A DNA stretch of 64,000 nucleotides from Pseudorhodoferax aquiterrae (GTDB lineage Bacteria > Pseudomonadota > Gammaproteobacteria > Burkholderiales > Burkholderiaceae_C), in assembly GCF_014652235.1 (NCBI RefSeq), contig NZ_BMYK01000004.1, positions 413,776-477,775 of the forward strand. The letters run 5' to 3'. A program made the position numbers and the translations under genes. Positions within the stretch are counted from its first letter, which is position 1, and the number at the start of each line of letters is the position of its first letter. Shown piece by piece: positions 23,870 to 32,434 of this stretch. Below the pieces are notes generated by a model. That model made no database searches. It was given only the letters and a program-made list of their open reading frames with translations, and was not told the DNA's origin.

Positions 23870-24426
23870 AGCGCCGACAGTTCGGTGCCACCGCGCGTCT
23901 TGCCCGGCGCGCCGCTGCGCACGTCGTAGACGCGGCCCGGCGCGGCGCGGCCGTCGGCGGCGGCCGGCGGCGGCACGAAGATCCAGCTCTCGCTGCTGTC
24001 GGTGTAGGGGTCCACCGGCGGCGCGCGCAGGTAGCGCCGGCGCACCAGTTCCGCGAGGTCGTCCGGGTAGCGCCCGGTGTCGGCGTAGAACTTGTCGATG
24101 TTGTCGCGCATGACCGCCAGCGACTGGCGCAGCGCGTTCTCGCGCGCGTGCTCCACCGCGCCGAAGTAGCGCGGCGCGGCGATCGACAGCAGCGTGGCCA
24201 GGATGGCCATGACCACCAGCAGTTCGACCAGCGTGAAGCCACGCAGAACGTGGCGATATGCACGCGCACGGTGCGCCGTTTGCTCCGTATGAACCCGATC
24301 CGCAAGCCGCTGTTCGAGCGGCCCCAGCAGACGCCGCGGAACGGGCTCTGCCCGGCCGCTGGCGGTGCCCCTGGAGGGGGATGGAATGGCTACACGAAGT
24401 GAGCCATTCAAACGGAGTGGCGTCAT
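23866..24426 (-). CDS. GspG-like pseudopilin with long, repeat-encoded pre-leader
   Basis: Predicted 186-residue protein. The prepilin motif RGFTLVELLVVMAILATLLS lies about 62 residues in, followed by a GspG-like body (IDKFYADTGRYPDDLAELV, PPVDPYTDSSESWIFVPP). The 60-odd residues before it are encoded by sequence resembling an intergenic repeat and have no conserved character. ATG 24426 sits 1 bp after the previous gene's stop, and I found no in-frame ATG, GTG or TTG between it and the motif, so translation probably does start there unless CTG is used. The peptidase would then remove an unusually long leader. Confidence 0.72.
   Translation of the reverse strand: MTPLRLNGSLRVAIPSPSRGTASGRAEPVPRRLLGPLEQRLADRVHTEQTAHRARAYRHVLRGFTLVELLVVMAILATLLSIAAPRYFGAVEHARENALRQSLAVMRDNIDKFYADTGRYPDDLAELVRRRYLRAPPVDPYTDSSESWIFVPPPAAADGRAAPGRVYDVRSGAPGKTRGGTELSAL
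24290..24420. repeat. Putative dispersed intergenic repeat inside a pseudopilin gene (approximate ends)
   Basis: Contains the dyad CCCCT-GG-AGGGG (24368-24379) and flanking sequence that I recall as a common dispersed element in Comamonadaceae genomes. Only this one copy is in the window, so repeat status is from memory and the ends are approximate. Confidence 0.35.
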
Positions 24427-24427
24427 G

Positions 24428-24985
24428 TCACCACTCCCGGTACGGGCGGCCGTTCAGGCCGGTGCGGTCCGACAGCGAATGCACGTCGTACACGTCCTTG
24501 CCGGGCTGCGGCTGGTCGGCCGGCGAGGCGTAGCTGCGCAGGCCCCAGGTCTGGGCCGCCGGCACGCTGCCCTCGCCCGTGAAGAAGGGATCGGGTGGCA
24601 CGCGGCGCAGGAAGCGCACGGGCCGGCCCTGCGGGTCGCGCGCGTTCGTGGCGCCGTCCACCAGCGCCTGCAGCGTGGGCGGGTAGCCGGTGGCATCGCT
24701 CGCGCGCGGCACGCTGCCGGCCTCGGCGGCGCGCTTGTAGTCGTCGATGGCCTGGCGGATCTGGCGCAGCGCACTGCGCAGCTCGGCCTCCTTGCTGCGC
24801 TGCACGGCCAGTTCGGCCAGCGGCAGGGCCATGGCCGCGAGCACGCCGACGATGGCCACGGTGACCGTCAGCTCGACCAGCGTGAAGCCGCGGTGGAATG
24901 TGGCCCCCACGCTCCCCGCTGCGCGAGGTTCGCTGCCCCCCGAGGGGGCGCGCGCTTGCTTGGGGCGGCCCGGCGCGGCGCTCAT
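24428..24985 (-). CDS. Pseudopilin with repeat-encoded N-terminal extension
   Basis: Predicted 185-residue protein. The prepilin motif HRGFTLVELTVTVAIVGVLA begins near residue 31 and carries the Glu at mature position 5. A GspG-like body follows (ALRQIRQAIDDYKRAAEAG, RFLRRVPPDPFFTGEG, KDVYDVHSLSDRTGLNG). The first 25 residues are encoded by a GC-rich dyad element that looks like an inserted repeat. ATG 24985 overlaps the secretin stop (ATGA), favouring the long form; a GTG at codon 26 would give a normal 8-residue leader, but its GGGGAG lies too close to act well. Confidence 0.77.
   Translation of the reverse strand: MSAAPGRPKQARAPSGGSEPRAAGSVGATFHRGFTLVELTVTVAIVGVLAAMALPLAELAVQRSKEAELRSALRQIRQAIDDYKRAAEAGSVPRASDATGYPPTLQALVDGATNARDPQGRPVRFLRRVPPDPFFTGEGSVPAAQTWGLRSYASPADQPQPGKDVYDVHSLSDRTGLNGRPYREW
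24901..24976. repeat. Putative dispersed GC-rich repeat with central dyad, read as coding sequence
   Basis: The dyad GCCCCC-CGA-GGGGGC (24935-24949) and its surroundings resemble a frequent short element between Comamonadaceae genes, recalled rather than searched. Here it falls inside the 5' end of a pseudopilin gene. Confidence 0.4.
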
Positions 24986-27195
24986 CGCTGCACGATCCCG
25001 ATCTGCACAGGCGGCGGCGCCTGCACCGGCAGGTTGGCGCTGGCCACGTCGAAGCCGATCTCGGCCTGCCCCGGCGCCTTGGCCAGCACGCGCAGGCGCA
25101 CCGTGGCCGGTGGTGCGGCCACGCCGGCCATGCCCGAGGAGGACAGCTCCACGCCGGCATCGCCCGCACCGCCCACGGGCGCCAGCAGGGCCGGGTCGTA
25201 GCGCAGCTGCACGCGCGCCGTGATGGCCTGGTTGCCGTCGGGCAGCGCGAGCTGCACGCTGAACTCCTCGCCGATGCCGACCTGCGCCGGCACCTGCGCG
25301 CCGAGGGCGGCCAGCGCCTCGGGCACCGGCGCGCCGGCGGCCGCGCGGCCGGCCGGCGTGGCCGTGGTGGCTGCGCCCGGCGGCGTCAGCGCCATGGCCG
25401 TGCCATCGCGAAAGCGCAGCGGCACGCGGCCCGGCACGGACTCGGTGCCCGAGGCGAACTGGCTCTCCACGGTCTCGGGCCGGCGCACGTTGCGCAGCAC
25501 GCGCGGCGTGACCAGCAGCACGATCTCGGTCTTGGCCACGGTCTGGTCGTTGTTGCGGAACAGCCGGCCCAGCACCGGCAGCTCGGCCGCGCCGGGCAGC
25601 TTGGCCATGCTCTGGCGGTCCTCGTTGTTGATGAGGCCGGCCAGCACCTGGGTCTCGCCGTCGCGCAGGCGCAGCGTGGTGGTGGCGTTGCGCGTGCCCA
25701 GCCGGTAGGCCACCGTGCCCGAGATGTTGAGCTGCGAGAGGATGTTGGAGACCTCCAGCTGCACCTTGATGGCGACCTCGTCCTCCAGGTAGACGTTGGG
25801 CTCCACGTCCAGCTTCAGTCCCGTCTCCAGGTAGCTCACGGCCGAGGACACGCCCACGTTGGCGGTGGAGGTGGTGGTGATCACGGGCACCTTCTCGCCG
25901 ATGTGGACCTTGGCCTTCTCGCGGTTGCGCACGCGGATGCGCGGGTTGGCCAGCAGGTTGGCGCCGCCGTCGGTCTGGCGCAGGTTCAGGATCAGGAGCG
26001 GGTTGGCGGTGTAGGCGCGCAGGCCGCCGCTGCCCAGCTGCACCAGGCCGTCCGAGGTCGTGCCGCCGGTACCAGGGATGCGGCCGACGATCTGCTCCGG
26101 AAAGCGCAGGCCGATCTCCTGCGCCACGCTGGAGGCGATTTCCAGCACCTCCAGCTCCAGCATGACCTCGGGCTCGCCCAGGTCCTGCGTGGCCACCAGT
26201 TGCTCGGCCAGGCGGATGGCCTCGGGCGTGTCGCGCATGATCACGAGGTTGAGCCGCTCGTCCACGAACAGGTCGCGCGTCTTGACCAGCGCGCGGATCA
26301 TCGCGGCGGTCTGCTTGGCGTCGGCATTGGCGAGGTAGAAGCTGCGCATCACGAGCTCCTGGTACTCGCGCTGCTTGGCCTGGGTGTTGGGGTAGACGAT
26401 CAGCGTGTTGTCGTTGAGCAGTTTGCGCTCGAGCTGGTTGGTCTGCAGCAGCACGCCCAGCACGTCCGCCAGGCTGGTGTCGCGCACGAAGATGGTGGTG
26501 CGCTGGTCGCCCTTGATGTCCTTGTCGAGCACGAAGTTGAGCCCGCCGTGGTTGGACAGGATCTCGAAGATCGTGGCCAGCGGCACGTCGCGCAGCTCCA
26601 GCGTGAGGCGCCGCGCCATGGCCTGGCGCAGTTGCGGCTCCTTCTGTTCCAGCAGCCGGCGGCGCTCGGCCACGCTGCGCACCACGGCCTCGGCGCCGCG
26701 CTGGCGCGAGTTGCGCGCGAGCACGCTGCGGGCGATGCGGTCGGCGCCGTCCAGGTCGCCCGCGGCCAGCAGGCGCTCGGCCTCGGCCACGGACAGACGG
26801 TGCGCGCGGTCGGCCTGCACGGCCTGGATGCCGCCCTGCGCCACCACCGAGGCCGGGTCCATGCGCAGCGCACTGCGGTAGCGGTCCTCGGCCACGTCCA
26901 GCAGGCCGGCCGCGCGGGCGGCGTCGCCGTCGCGCAGGTAGACGCCGGCCACCGCGTCGCGCTGCAGCATGTAGGCGTTGTAGGCGCTGGGGTCCAGCGG
27001 CGGCGTGCGGGCGGCGCGTTCCAGCTGCGCCAGGCCCGCCTCCACCTGGCCGGCCGCGATGAGTTGCTGCGCCGACTGCACGGAGGCCTCGCGCGGCGAG
27101 GCACAGGCCGCCAGCAGCGCCAGCACCACCAGGGCGGGCCAGCGCCAGTGCGGCGGGAAGGCGTGCGCGCGGCGGGCGCGGTGTGGCGATGTCAC
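24982..27195 (-). CDS. gspD: Outer-membrane secretin (GspD/PilQ/MshL-like) with cohesin-like C-terminal domain
   Basis: Forms the outer-membrane channel of the secretion/pilus system. The 737-residue lipoprotein has lipobox LLAACAS, a TPR-like N-terminal region at about residues 40-170, secretin N domains (LTLELRDVPLATIFEILSNH and NLVIMRDTPEAIRLAEQLV) and the secretin core with VPVITTTSTANVG, GLKLDVEPNVYLEDEVAIKV and the final TEIVLLVTPRVLRN. After a Pro/Ala linker, residues about 640-737 resemble a cohesin-type beta domain (VQLRYDPALLAPVGGAG, LRVLAKAPGQAEIGFDVAS), as in several secretins of MSHA-like systems. It overlaps the next gene by 4 bp. Confidence 0.9.
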   Translation of the reverse strand: MTSPHRARRAHAFPPHWRWPALVVLALLAACASPREASVQSAQQLIAAGQVEAGLAQLERAARTPPLDPSAYNAYMLQRDAVAGVYLRDGDAARAAGLLDVAEDRYRSALRMDPASVVAQGGIQAVQADRAHRLSVAEAERLLAAGDLDGADRIARSVLARNSRQRGAEAVVRSVAERRRLLEQKEPQLRQAMARRLTLELRDVPLATIFEILSNHGGLNFVLDKDIKGDQRTTIFVRDTSLADVLGVLLQTNQLERKLLNDNTLIVYPNTQAKQREYQELVMRSFYLANADAKQTAAMIRALVKTRDLFVDERLNLVIMRDTPEAIRLAEQLVATQDLGEPEVMLELEVLEIASSVAQEIGLRFPEQIVGRIPGTGGTTSDGLVQLGSGGLRAYTANPLLILNLRQTDGGANLLANPRIRVRNREKAKVHIGEKVPVITTTSTANVGVSSAVSYLETGLKLDVEPNVYLEDEVAIKVQLEVSNILSQLNISGTVAYRLGTRNATTTLRLRDGETQVLAGLINNEDRQSMAKLPGAAELPVLGRLFRNNDQTVAKTEIVLLVTPRVLRNVRRPETVESQFASGTESVPGRVPLRFRDGTAMALTPPGAATTATPAGRAAAGAPVPEALAALGAQVPAQVGIGEEFSVQLALPDGNQAITARVQLRYDPALLAPVGGAGDAGVELSSSGMAGVAAPPATVRLRVLAKAPGQAEIGFDVASANLPVQAPPPVQIGIVQR

Positions 27196-27782
27196 TAGTT
27201 CTGCTCCTCGGTGTCGGGTGCGGCGGGCGCCTGTCCGGCCGCTGGCGCGCCGGCGCCCTGGCTGGCCACCAGGGCCAGCACGTGGCGGGTGCCGGTCGGC
27301 ACGTGCAGCAGGCGCAGCTCGCGCGTGCCGATGTGCTCGACCAGGTAGTCGGGGGTGAGAGGGCGGCCGGCCACGGCGGCCAGCTGGCGTGGGCCGTGCG
27401 CGAGGAACACGGTGCTCGTGCCGTCTTCGGTCCAGCGGCCCAGGAAGCGGAAGGGCAGTGCCGGTGCGGCGGCGGCCTGGTCGGGCGCCGGCACCGGCGC
27501 CGCGGGCCGTGCGGCGGCAGCGCCCTGCGCTGCGGCAGCAGCGGCCACCGCTTCCTGCGCCGGGTCGCCGAAGGGGTTGCGACCGGCGCCGCCATAGGGG
27601 CGCTGCGGCACGGCCAGCGCGGCGGCAGGCAGGGCCTGGGCGGCACGGGCCGGCCGTGCCGCCGGCGCGCTGGCAGCGGGCGGGTCGGCCGCGTCCTGTG
27701 GCGGCGCGGCCAGCATGGCCGCGCCCGTGAGCAGGGCGGCCACACCGTAGAGCATCCAGCGCTGGCGGGTGGACAAGGCCAT
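27195..27782 (-). CDS. GspC/PilP/MshK-like periplasmic linker protein
   Basis: Predicted 195-residue protein with one N-terminal membrane helix (WMLYGVAALLTGAAMLAA), a long Ala/Pro-rich periplasmic linker containing GRNPFGDP, and a small C-terminal beta domain (LPFRFLGRWTEDGTSTVFL; YLVEHIGTRELRLLHVPTG) that fits the PilP/GspC homology region contacting the secretin. Position between the PilO-like gene and the secretin supports this. Sequence similarity is weak, so the family call rests on layout and context. Confidence 0.68.
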   Translation of the reverse strand: MALSTRQRWMLYGVAALLTGAAMLAAPPQDAADPPAASAPAARPARAAQALPAAALAVPQRPYGGAGRNPFGDPAQEAVAAAAAAQGAAAARPAAPVPAPDQAAAAPALPFRFLGRWTEDGTSTVFLAHGPRQLAAVAGRPLTPDYLVEHIGTRELRLLHVPTGTRHVLALVASQGAGAPAAGQAPAAPDTEEQN

Positions 27783-27785
27783 GGC

Positions 27786-28268
27786 TCAGCGGCGCAGGTA
27801 GAGCGACAGCCGCAGATCGGCCTCGAGCCGCGCATCGGCCGTGCGGCGGAACTGCACGTCGTCGAGCGCGACGAAGGCGTTGTGCTCCAGCAGACCGCCC
27901 AGGAGGCCGCGGATCTGCGCGTAGTCGCCCGCGGTGCGCAGCGCGATGCGGTAGCGCGCCAGGCGCGGGTCGTCGGCGCGTTGCTCCAGCCGGTACTCGG
28001 CCGCGCGCAGCGGCACGCCGGCCTGGCGCGCCGCGATGTCCATGGCGGCCAGCGCCTCGGCCAGCGCATCCAGCGGCGGGAAGGCCGCATGGAATTGCGC
28101 CAGCTGCGCGGCCGGCGCCGCCTGCGCGGCATCGGCGCGCGGCGCTGGCGGTACCACGGCCGCGAGCGCGGCCTGCTCGGCGCGCAGCGGGGCGACCAGT
28201 GTGAACTCGGCGGCCACGGCCAGCGCGAGCAGCAACAGGCCGATCGCAGCCAGGCGGCCGGCCGTCAT
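27786..28268 (-). CDS. PilO/GspM-like assembly protein
   Basis: Predicted 160-residue inner-membrane protein: N-terminal helix LAAIGLLLLALAVAAEFTLV, a short coiled region and a ferredoxin-like periplasmic domain (LARYRIALRTAGDYAQIRGL; NAFVALDDVQFRR). Such proteins pair with PilN to link the cytoplasmic ATPase with the secretin. Start ATG 28268 overlaps the PilN-like stop by 4 bp. Confidence 0.68.
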   Translation of the reverse strand: MTAGRLAAIGLLLLALAVAAEFTLVAPLRAEQAALAAVVPPAPRADAAQAAPAAQLAQFHAAFPPLDALAEALAAMDIAARQAGVPLRAAEYRLEQRADDPRLARYRIALRTAGDYAQIRGLLGGLLEHNAFVALDDVQFRRTADARLEADLRLSLYLRR

Positions 28269-28777
28269 GGCCCCTCCCATTCGGCGGTCAGCGTGAAGCG
28301 CAGCGCCGGCGTGGCCGCATCCTCCTGCAGCGCATGCTCCACCAGCAGCACCTGGCGGAAGCCGGGTTGCCGTTCGAGCCGGGCCATGTAGGCCAGCACC
28401 TGGGCCAGGTCCGCGGCGTGGCCGCCCAGCCGCGCGCGCCGGCTGCCGCCCTCGGGCTGCAGCGCCGTGAGGAACACACCGGGCACCTCGACGGCCTCGA
28501 GCGCGCGGAACCAGGCATCCCAGGGCACGGCCAGCGTGGCCGCGACGGCCTGCGCCGCCGCGGTCTCGGCCGCCAGCGCGGGCGGCACGGCCCTGGCGGC
28601 GCTGCCGGTCTGCGGCTGCAGGCGCGCGCGTGCAACGGCCTGCGCATCCAGGGCCTGGCCGTGGCGCAGGCCGACCAGCGCGCAGGCCGCCAGGCCCAGC
28701 GCCAGCACGCCGTGGCCCCACCAGCGGGCCCAGGGCGAGGGCGGCAGGAACTCGAGTTCGGGTGCGCGCAAGGCCAT
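28265..28777 (-). CDS. PilN/GspL C-half-like assembly protein
   Basis: Predicted 170-residue inner-membrane protein with a helix at residues 19-38 (WWGHGVLALGLAACALVGL), a helical linker and a periplasmic domain (VPGVFLTALQPEGGSRRARL; YMARLERQPGFRQVLLVEH). Size and place, directly after the PilM-like gene and before the PilO-like gene, fit PilN. Similarity is weak. Confidence 0.66.
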   Translation of the reverse strand: MALRAPELEFLPPSPWARWWGHGVLALGLAACALVGLRHGQALDAQAVARARLQPQTGSAARAVPPALAAETAAAQAVAATLAVPWDAWFRALEAVEVPGVFLTALQPEGGSRRARLGGHAADLAQVLAYMARLERQPGFRQVLLVEHALQEDAATPALRFTLTAEWEGP

Positions 28778-28778
28778 C

Positions 28779-29561
28779 TCAAATGTCTTGCGCGCTCAGC
28801 GCAAGGTGCTCGGCCTGCCACCCGGGAAGGTCGGGCGACGTGACCGGCCCCGCCGCTGCCAGGCCCTGCCAGGCCACGTGCACCAGCGGCTGCTCGGCGG
28901 GCTCCAGGCCCTCCAGCAGCGCGCAGCGCGCGAGCCAGGGCGCCAGCGCGGCCTGGCCCTGCACGGCATCGAAGGGCAGGCTGCGCAGGCTCTGCCAGCC
29001 CTGCGCCGGATCGATGCGCGCCAGCAGCGCGCCGTCGACCTCGGTCACCAGCAGCCAGGCCGCGCGGCCGGCCAGGCGCGGCCAGGCGTGGGCGGCCGCC
29101 AGCGCCAGCAGCGGGCGCACGGACACGGCATGCAGGCCGGCCTGCAATGCCTGCTGCCGCAGGCGCGCGAGCCAGCCCGCATCGAGCGCAGCGGCGGGCA
29201 TGCCGGCACCGGCGGCAGCGTCCACGGCCAGGTCCCAGCCCTCGACCGCGTCGCCATGCACGCCGCGCAGCAGTTCGCGCGCGGCCACGCGGCGTTCGGT
29301 CCCGCCACGCAGCGCACGGCCGTCGGGCAACAGCGCCATGTGGACCAGGCGGTTGGACACCACGATGCGCGCCCGCGCGCGGCGCGGCGCGGCCTGGGCC
29401 GCCACGGCGCCCAGCGCCAGCAGCAGCGCATCGGCGCCGTCCGCAGCCACGGCGTGCCGGTGCTGCTGCGGCGCCTGCCAGCCGCGCCGGCGCAGCACCA
29501 GCCCCACCTGCGAAGGTGCCAGCCAGACGGCGGCCTGCTCACGCCACGGCAGTCGTGACAC
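28779..29561 (-). CDS. PilM/GspL cytoplasmic-domain-like protein
   Basis: Predicted 260-residue soluble protein rich in Ala/Leu, resembling the actin-like cytoplasmic part of GspL or PilM that binds the secretion ATPase (VVSNRLVHMALLPDG, LAVDAAAGAGMPAAALDAGW, WLLVTEVDGALLARIDPAQG). Start GTG 29561 lies inside the end of gspE, giving a 23-bp overlap. The call depends mainly on order between gspE and the PilN-like gene. Confidence 0.6.
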   Translation of the reverse strand: MSRLPWREQAAVWLAPSQVGLVLRRRGWQAPQQHRHAVAADGADALLLALGAVAAQAAPRRARARIVVSNRLVHMALLPDGRALRGGTERRVAARELLRGVHGDAVEGWDLAVDAAAGAGMPAAALDAGWLARLRQQALQAGLHAVSVRPLLALAAAHAWPRLAGRAAWLLVTEVDGALLARIDPAQGWQSLRSLPFDAVQGQAALAPWLARCALLEGLEPAEQPLVHVAWQGLAAAGPVTSPDLPGWQAEHLALSAQDI

Positions 29562-31221
29562 GTTGCACCTCCTCCAGGCTGGTCGCGCCTGCGCGCAACA
29601 GGTCCAGCGCGGCCTCGCGCAGCAGCCGCGTGCCGTTGCGGCGCGCGGTGTCCTTGAGCACACGCACGGGCTGGCGCGTGATGATGAGCTCGGCCAGTTC
29701 GTCCGTCATCACGAGGATCTCGGCGATGGCCACGCGGCCCAGGTAGCCGGTGGCGCGGCACTGGCCGCAGCCGCGTCCGGCCATGAAGTGCACGGCCGAG
29801 AGGTCCGCGCCGGCCAGGCCGGCATCGGCCAGCGCTTCCGCGCCCGGCTGCACCGGCACGCTGCAGTGCGGGCAATTGCGCCGCACCAGCCGCTGCGCCA
29901 CGATGCCGTTCAGCGCGGCCGTGAAGCTGTAGGCGTCGATGCCCATGTGTGCGAAGCGGCCCAGCACGTCGAAAACGTTGTTGGCGTGCACGGTGGTGAA
30001 CACCAGGTGGCCCGTCAGCGCGGCCTGGATCGCGATCTGCGCGGTCTCCGCGTCGCGGATCTCGCCCACCATCACGCGGTCGGGGTCGTGCCGCAGGATG
30101 GAGCGCAGGCCGCGCGCGAAGGTCAGGCCCTTCTTCTCGTTGACGGGGATCTGCAGCACGCCGGGCAGCTGGTACTCCACCGGGTCCTCGATGGTCACGA
30201 TCTTCTCGTGGCCGTGGTGGATCTCCGAGATCGCGGCGTACAGCGTGGTGGTCTTGCCGCTGCCGGTGGGGCCGGTCACGAGCAGCATGCCGTGCGGCTC
30301 GCCGGCCAGGCGGCGGATGGTGCGGCGCTCCGGCGCACCGAAGCCCAGACTGTCCAGCGTGAGGCCGCGCGCGGCGTCGGCCAGCTGCTGCTTGTCCAGG
30401 ATGCGCAGCACCGCGTCCTCGCCGAAGATGGACGGCATGATGGACACCCGCAGATCGATCTCGCGGCCGCGCACGGCCACCGTGAAGCGCCCGTCCTGCG
30501 GGATGCGGCGCTCGGCGATGTCCAGCTGCGCCATCACCTTGATGCGCGAGATCACCTGCTCGGCCAGTTCCTGGCCCGCGTCGCTGCGCACGGCCACCAG
30601 CACGCCGTCGATGCGGTACTTGATGGCCAGGCCGCCGGCGCCGGTTTCCAGGTGGATGTCCGAGGCATTGGCCTTGAGCGCGTCGTACAGCGTGGAGCGC
30701 ACCAGGCGCACCACGGCGCTGCTGCCCTCGGCGATGCTCTGGAACGAGAGGTCCTCGGCCTCGCTGCCGGCGCTGGCGCTGGCGCCCCCGGCGATCTGCA
30801 ACTGCTCCAGCGCCGAGAGGCCTTCCTCGTGCCGCGCCAGCCAGGCCGCGATGTCGCCACCGTGCGCGAGCACCCAGCGCGCCGGCTGACCCAGCGCCTG
30901 CTCGGCCCGTGCGCAGCGCTGGTCGTCGAAGGGGTCGCCCAGCACGAGCTGCAGCGCGCCATCGCCATCGCGCAGCGCCAGCATCTGCAGCGCGTGGCAG
31001 GCAGCGAAGGGCAGGGCGTCGAAGGCCGGTTGCCAGGCGTGCAGGTCGGCGATGCGCGCCAGCGGGTAGTGCAGGCTTTGCGCGAGCCGCGCGGTGAAGC
31101 GCTCGGGCGCGTCGCCGGACAGTTCTTCCAGCATGCGCACGACCGGGGCGCCGCGTTCGTTGGCCAGCCGGCGCGCCTGGGCGATGGCGCGCGCCGTGAA
31201 GGAGGGCAGGGCCGCGTTCAT
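29539..31221 (-). CDS. gspE: Type II secretion/type IV pilus assembly ATPase GspE/PilB
   Basis: Hexameric ATPase that powers pseudopilus assembly. The 560 residues include an N-terminal N1E-like region, then Walker A VTGPTGSGKTTTLYAA, the Asp box VTIEDPVEYQL, Walker B with RHDPDRVMVGEIRD, the His box TTVHANNVFDVLGR, and a zinc-binding tetracysteine site (CPHC and CGQC). All catalytic motifs are intact. Start ATG 31221 overlaps the gspF stop by 4 bp. Confidence 0.95.
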   Translation of the reverse strand: MNAALPSFTARAIAQARRLANERGAPVVRMLEELSGDAPERFTARLAQSLHYPLARIADLHAWQPAFDALPFAACHALQMLALRDGDGALQLVLGDPFDDQRCARAEQALGQPARWVLAHGGDIAAWLARHEEGLSALEQLQIAGGASASAGSEAEDLSFQSIAEGSSAVVRLVRSTLYDALKANASDIHLETGAGGLAIKYRIDGVLVAVRSDAGQELAEQVISRIKVMAQLDIAERRIPQDGRFTVAVRGREIDLRVSIMPSIFGEDAVLRILDKQQLADAARGLTLDSLGFGAPERRTIRRLAGEPHGMLLVTGPTGSGKTTTLYAAISEIHHGHEKIVTIEDPVEYQLPGVLQIPVNEKKGLTFARGLRSILRHDPDRVMVGEIRDAETAQIAIQAALTGHLVFTTVHANNVFDVLGRFAHMGIDAYSFTAALNGIVAQRLVRRNCPHCSVPVQPGAEALADAGLAGADLSAVHFMAGRGCGQCRATGYLGRVAIAEILVMTDELAELIITRQPVRVLKDTARRNGTRLLREAALDLLRAGATSLEEVQRVTTAVA

Positions 31222-32420
31222 CCCAGGCTTCCGGCCAGCTCGAAGATCGGCAGGTACATCAGGATCACGATGGCGCCGATGACCACGCCGATCACGGCCA
31301 TCAGCACGGGCTCGAACAGCTTGGTGAACCATTCGATCCAGCGCGCGAGCTCCTCGTCGTGGAAGCCGGCGATGCGCTCCATCATGGCCGCCATGTCGCC
31401 GCTGTTCTCGCCCACGCGCAGCATGCGCGTGGCCACGGGCGTGGTCAGGCCCGCGGCGGCCATGGCGTCGGACAGCACGATGCCCTCGCGCACCTGCTGC
31501 GTCGCGTGCACCAGGCCCTGGCGCATGTGCAGCGGCAGCAGGTCTGCGACCATGGCCAGGGCCGGCACGATGGGCGTGCCGCCGCGCAGCAGCATGCCCA
31601 GCGAGCGGTAAAAGCGCGCCAGATGGTAGGTGGCCAGCCGCGTGCCGATGGCCGGGATGCGCGTGAGCAGCGCGACGCCACGCGGCAGCAGCCGGCGCGC
31701 GCTGGCGGCGGCCAGCACCGCGAGCACGAGCAGCGCGGCGCCGATGGCCGCGCCATGCGCCTGCACGCCCTGGCCCCAGCGCAGCAGCAGCATCGACATC
31801 CAGGGCAGGTCGGGGCCCGATTCGGCGTAGATGCCGGAAAAGCGCGGCACCACGTAGCCGAGCAGGAACAGCACCACGAGGCCGCCCAGCGCCAGCAGCG
31901 CGACCGGGTAGATCGAGGCCGACACCACCTTCTTGCGCACCAGGTCCAGCCGCTCGTGGTAGTCCACATAGCGGGCCAGCGACTCGACCAGGTCGCCGCT
32001 GCGCTCGGAGGCCTGCACCGTGGTCACGTACAGCGGCGGGAAGGCCTGGGGCAGCGCGGCCAGCACGCGCGAGAAGGACTGGCCTTCGAACAGCCGGGCG
32101 CGCATCGCGGCCAGCACGGGGCGCACGTCGCTGCGCGTTTCCTTCTCCAGCAGCGTGTCCAGCGTCTCGGGCAAGGAGAGGCCGGCCTGCAGCAGGGCCA
32201 TGAGCTCCAGCGTGAACTGCAGCAGCGGAAAGCGCGGCCTGCGCTGCAGGCGCAGCGAGGGCAGGCCGGGCCGGGCGAACAGGGCGCGCCGGGGCGCGGC
32301 CGACAGCACGGCCAGGCCCTGGGCGCGGGCGCGCTGCGTGGCCGTGGCCAGGTCGTCGGCCTCGACCGCCAGCCGCACCACGCCTTCGCCCGGGCGGAAG
32401 CCGCGCACATCGAACTGCAT
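31218..32420 (-). CDS. gspF: Type II secretion inner-membrane platform protein GspF
   Basis: Polytopic platform that contacts GspE and the pseudopilus. The 400 residues show two T2SSF domains: FTLELMALLQAGLSLPETLD in the first and FYRSLGMLLRGGTPIVPALA in the second, each followed by paired membrane helices, ending with LMAVIGVVIGAIVILMYLPI. Length is normal. ATG 32420 is 14 bp after the gspG stop. Confidence 0.94.
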   Translation of the reverse strand: MQFDVRGFRPGEGVVRLAVEADDLATATQRARAQGLAVLSAAPRRALFARPGLPSLRLQRRPRFPLLQFTLELMALLQAGLSLPETLDTLLEKETRSDVRPVLAAMRARLFEGQSFSRVLAALPQAFPPLYVTTVQASERSGDLVESLARYVDYHERLDLVRKKVVSASIYPVALLALGGLVVLFLLGYVVPRFSGIYAESGPDLPWMSMLLLRWGQGVQAHGAAIGAALLVLAVLAAASARRLLPRGVALLTRIPAIGTRLATYHLARFYRSLGMLLRGGTPIVPALAMVADLLPLHMRQGLVHATQQVREGIVLSDAMAAAGLTTPVATRMLRVGENSGDMAAMMERIAGFHDEELARWIEWFTKLFEPVLMAVIGVVIGAIVILMYLPIFELAGSLG

Positions 32421-32434
32421 CGCGTGGGGCTCCT

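Noticed and set aside
24428-28132. Very long open frame on the minus strand running through the secretin and assembly genes
   Set aside because: High GC makes long spurious frames common. This one is Arg/Pro/Ala-rich and out of frame with gspD and the PilN/O/P-like genes, which have signal peptides, domains and coupled starts; only its last 186 codons (the pseudopilin) are real.
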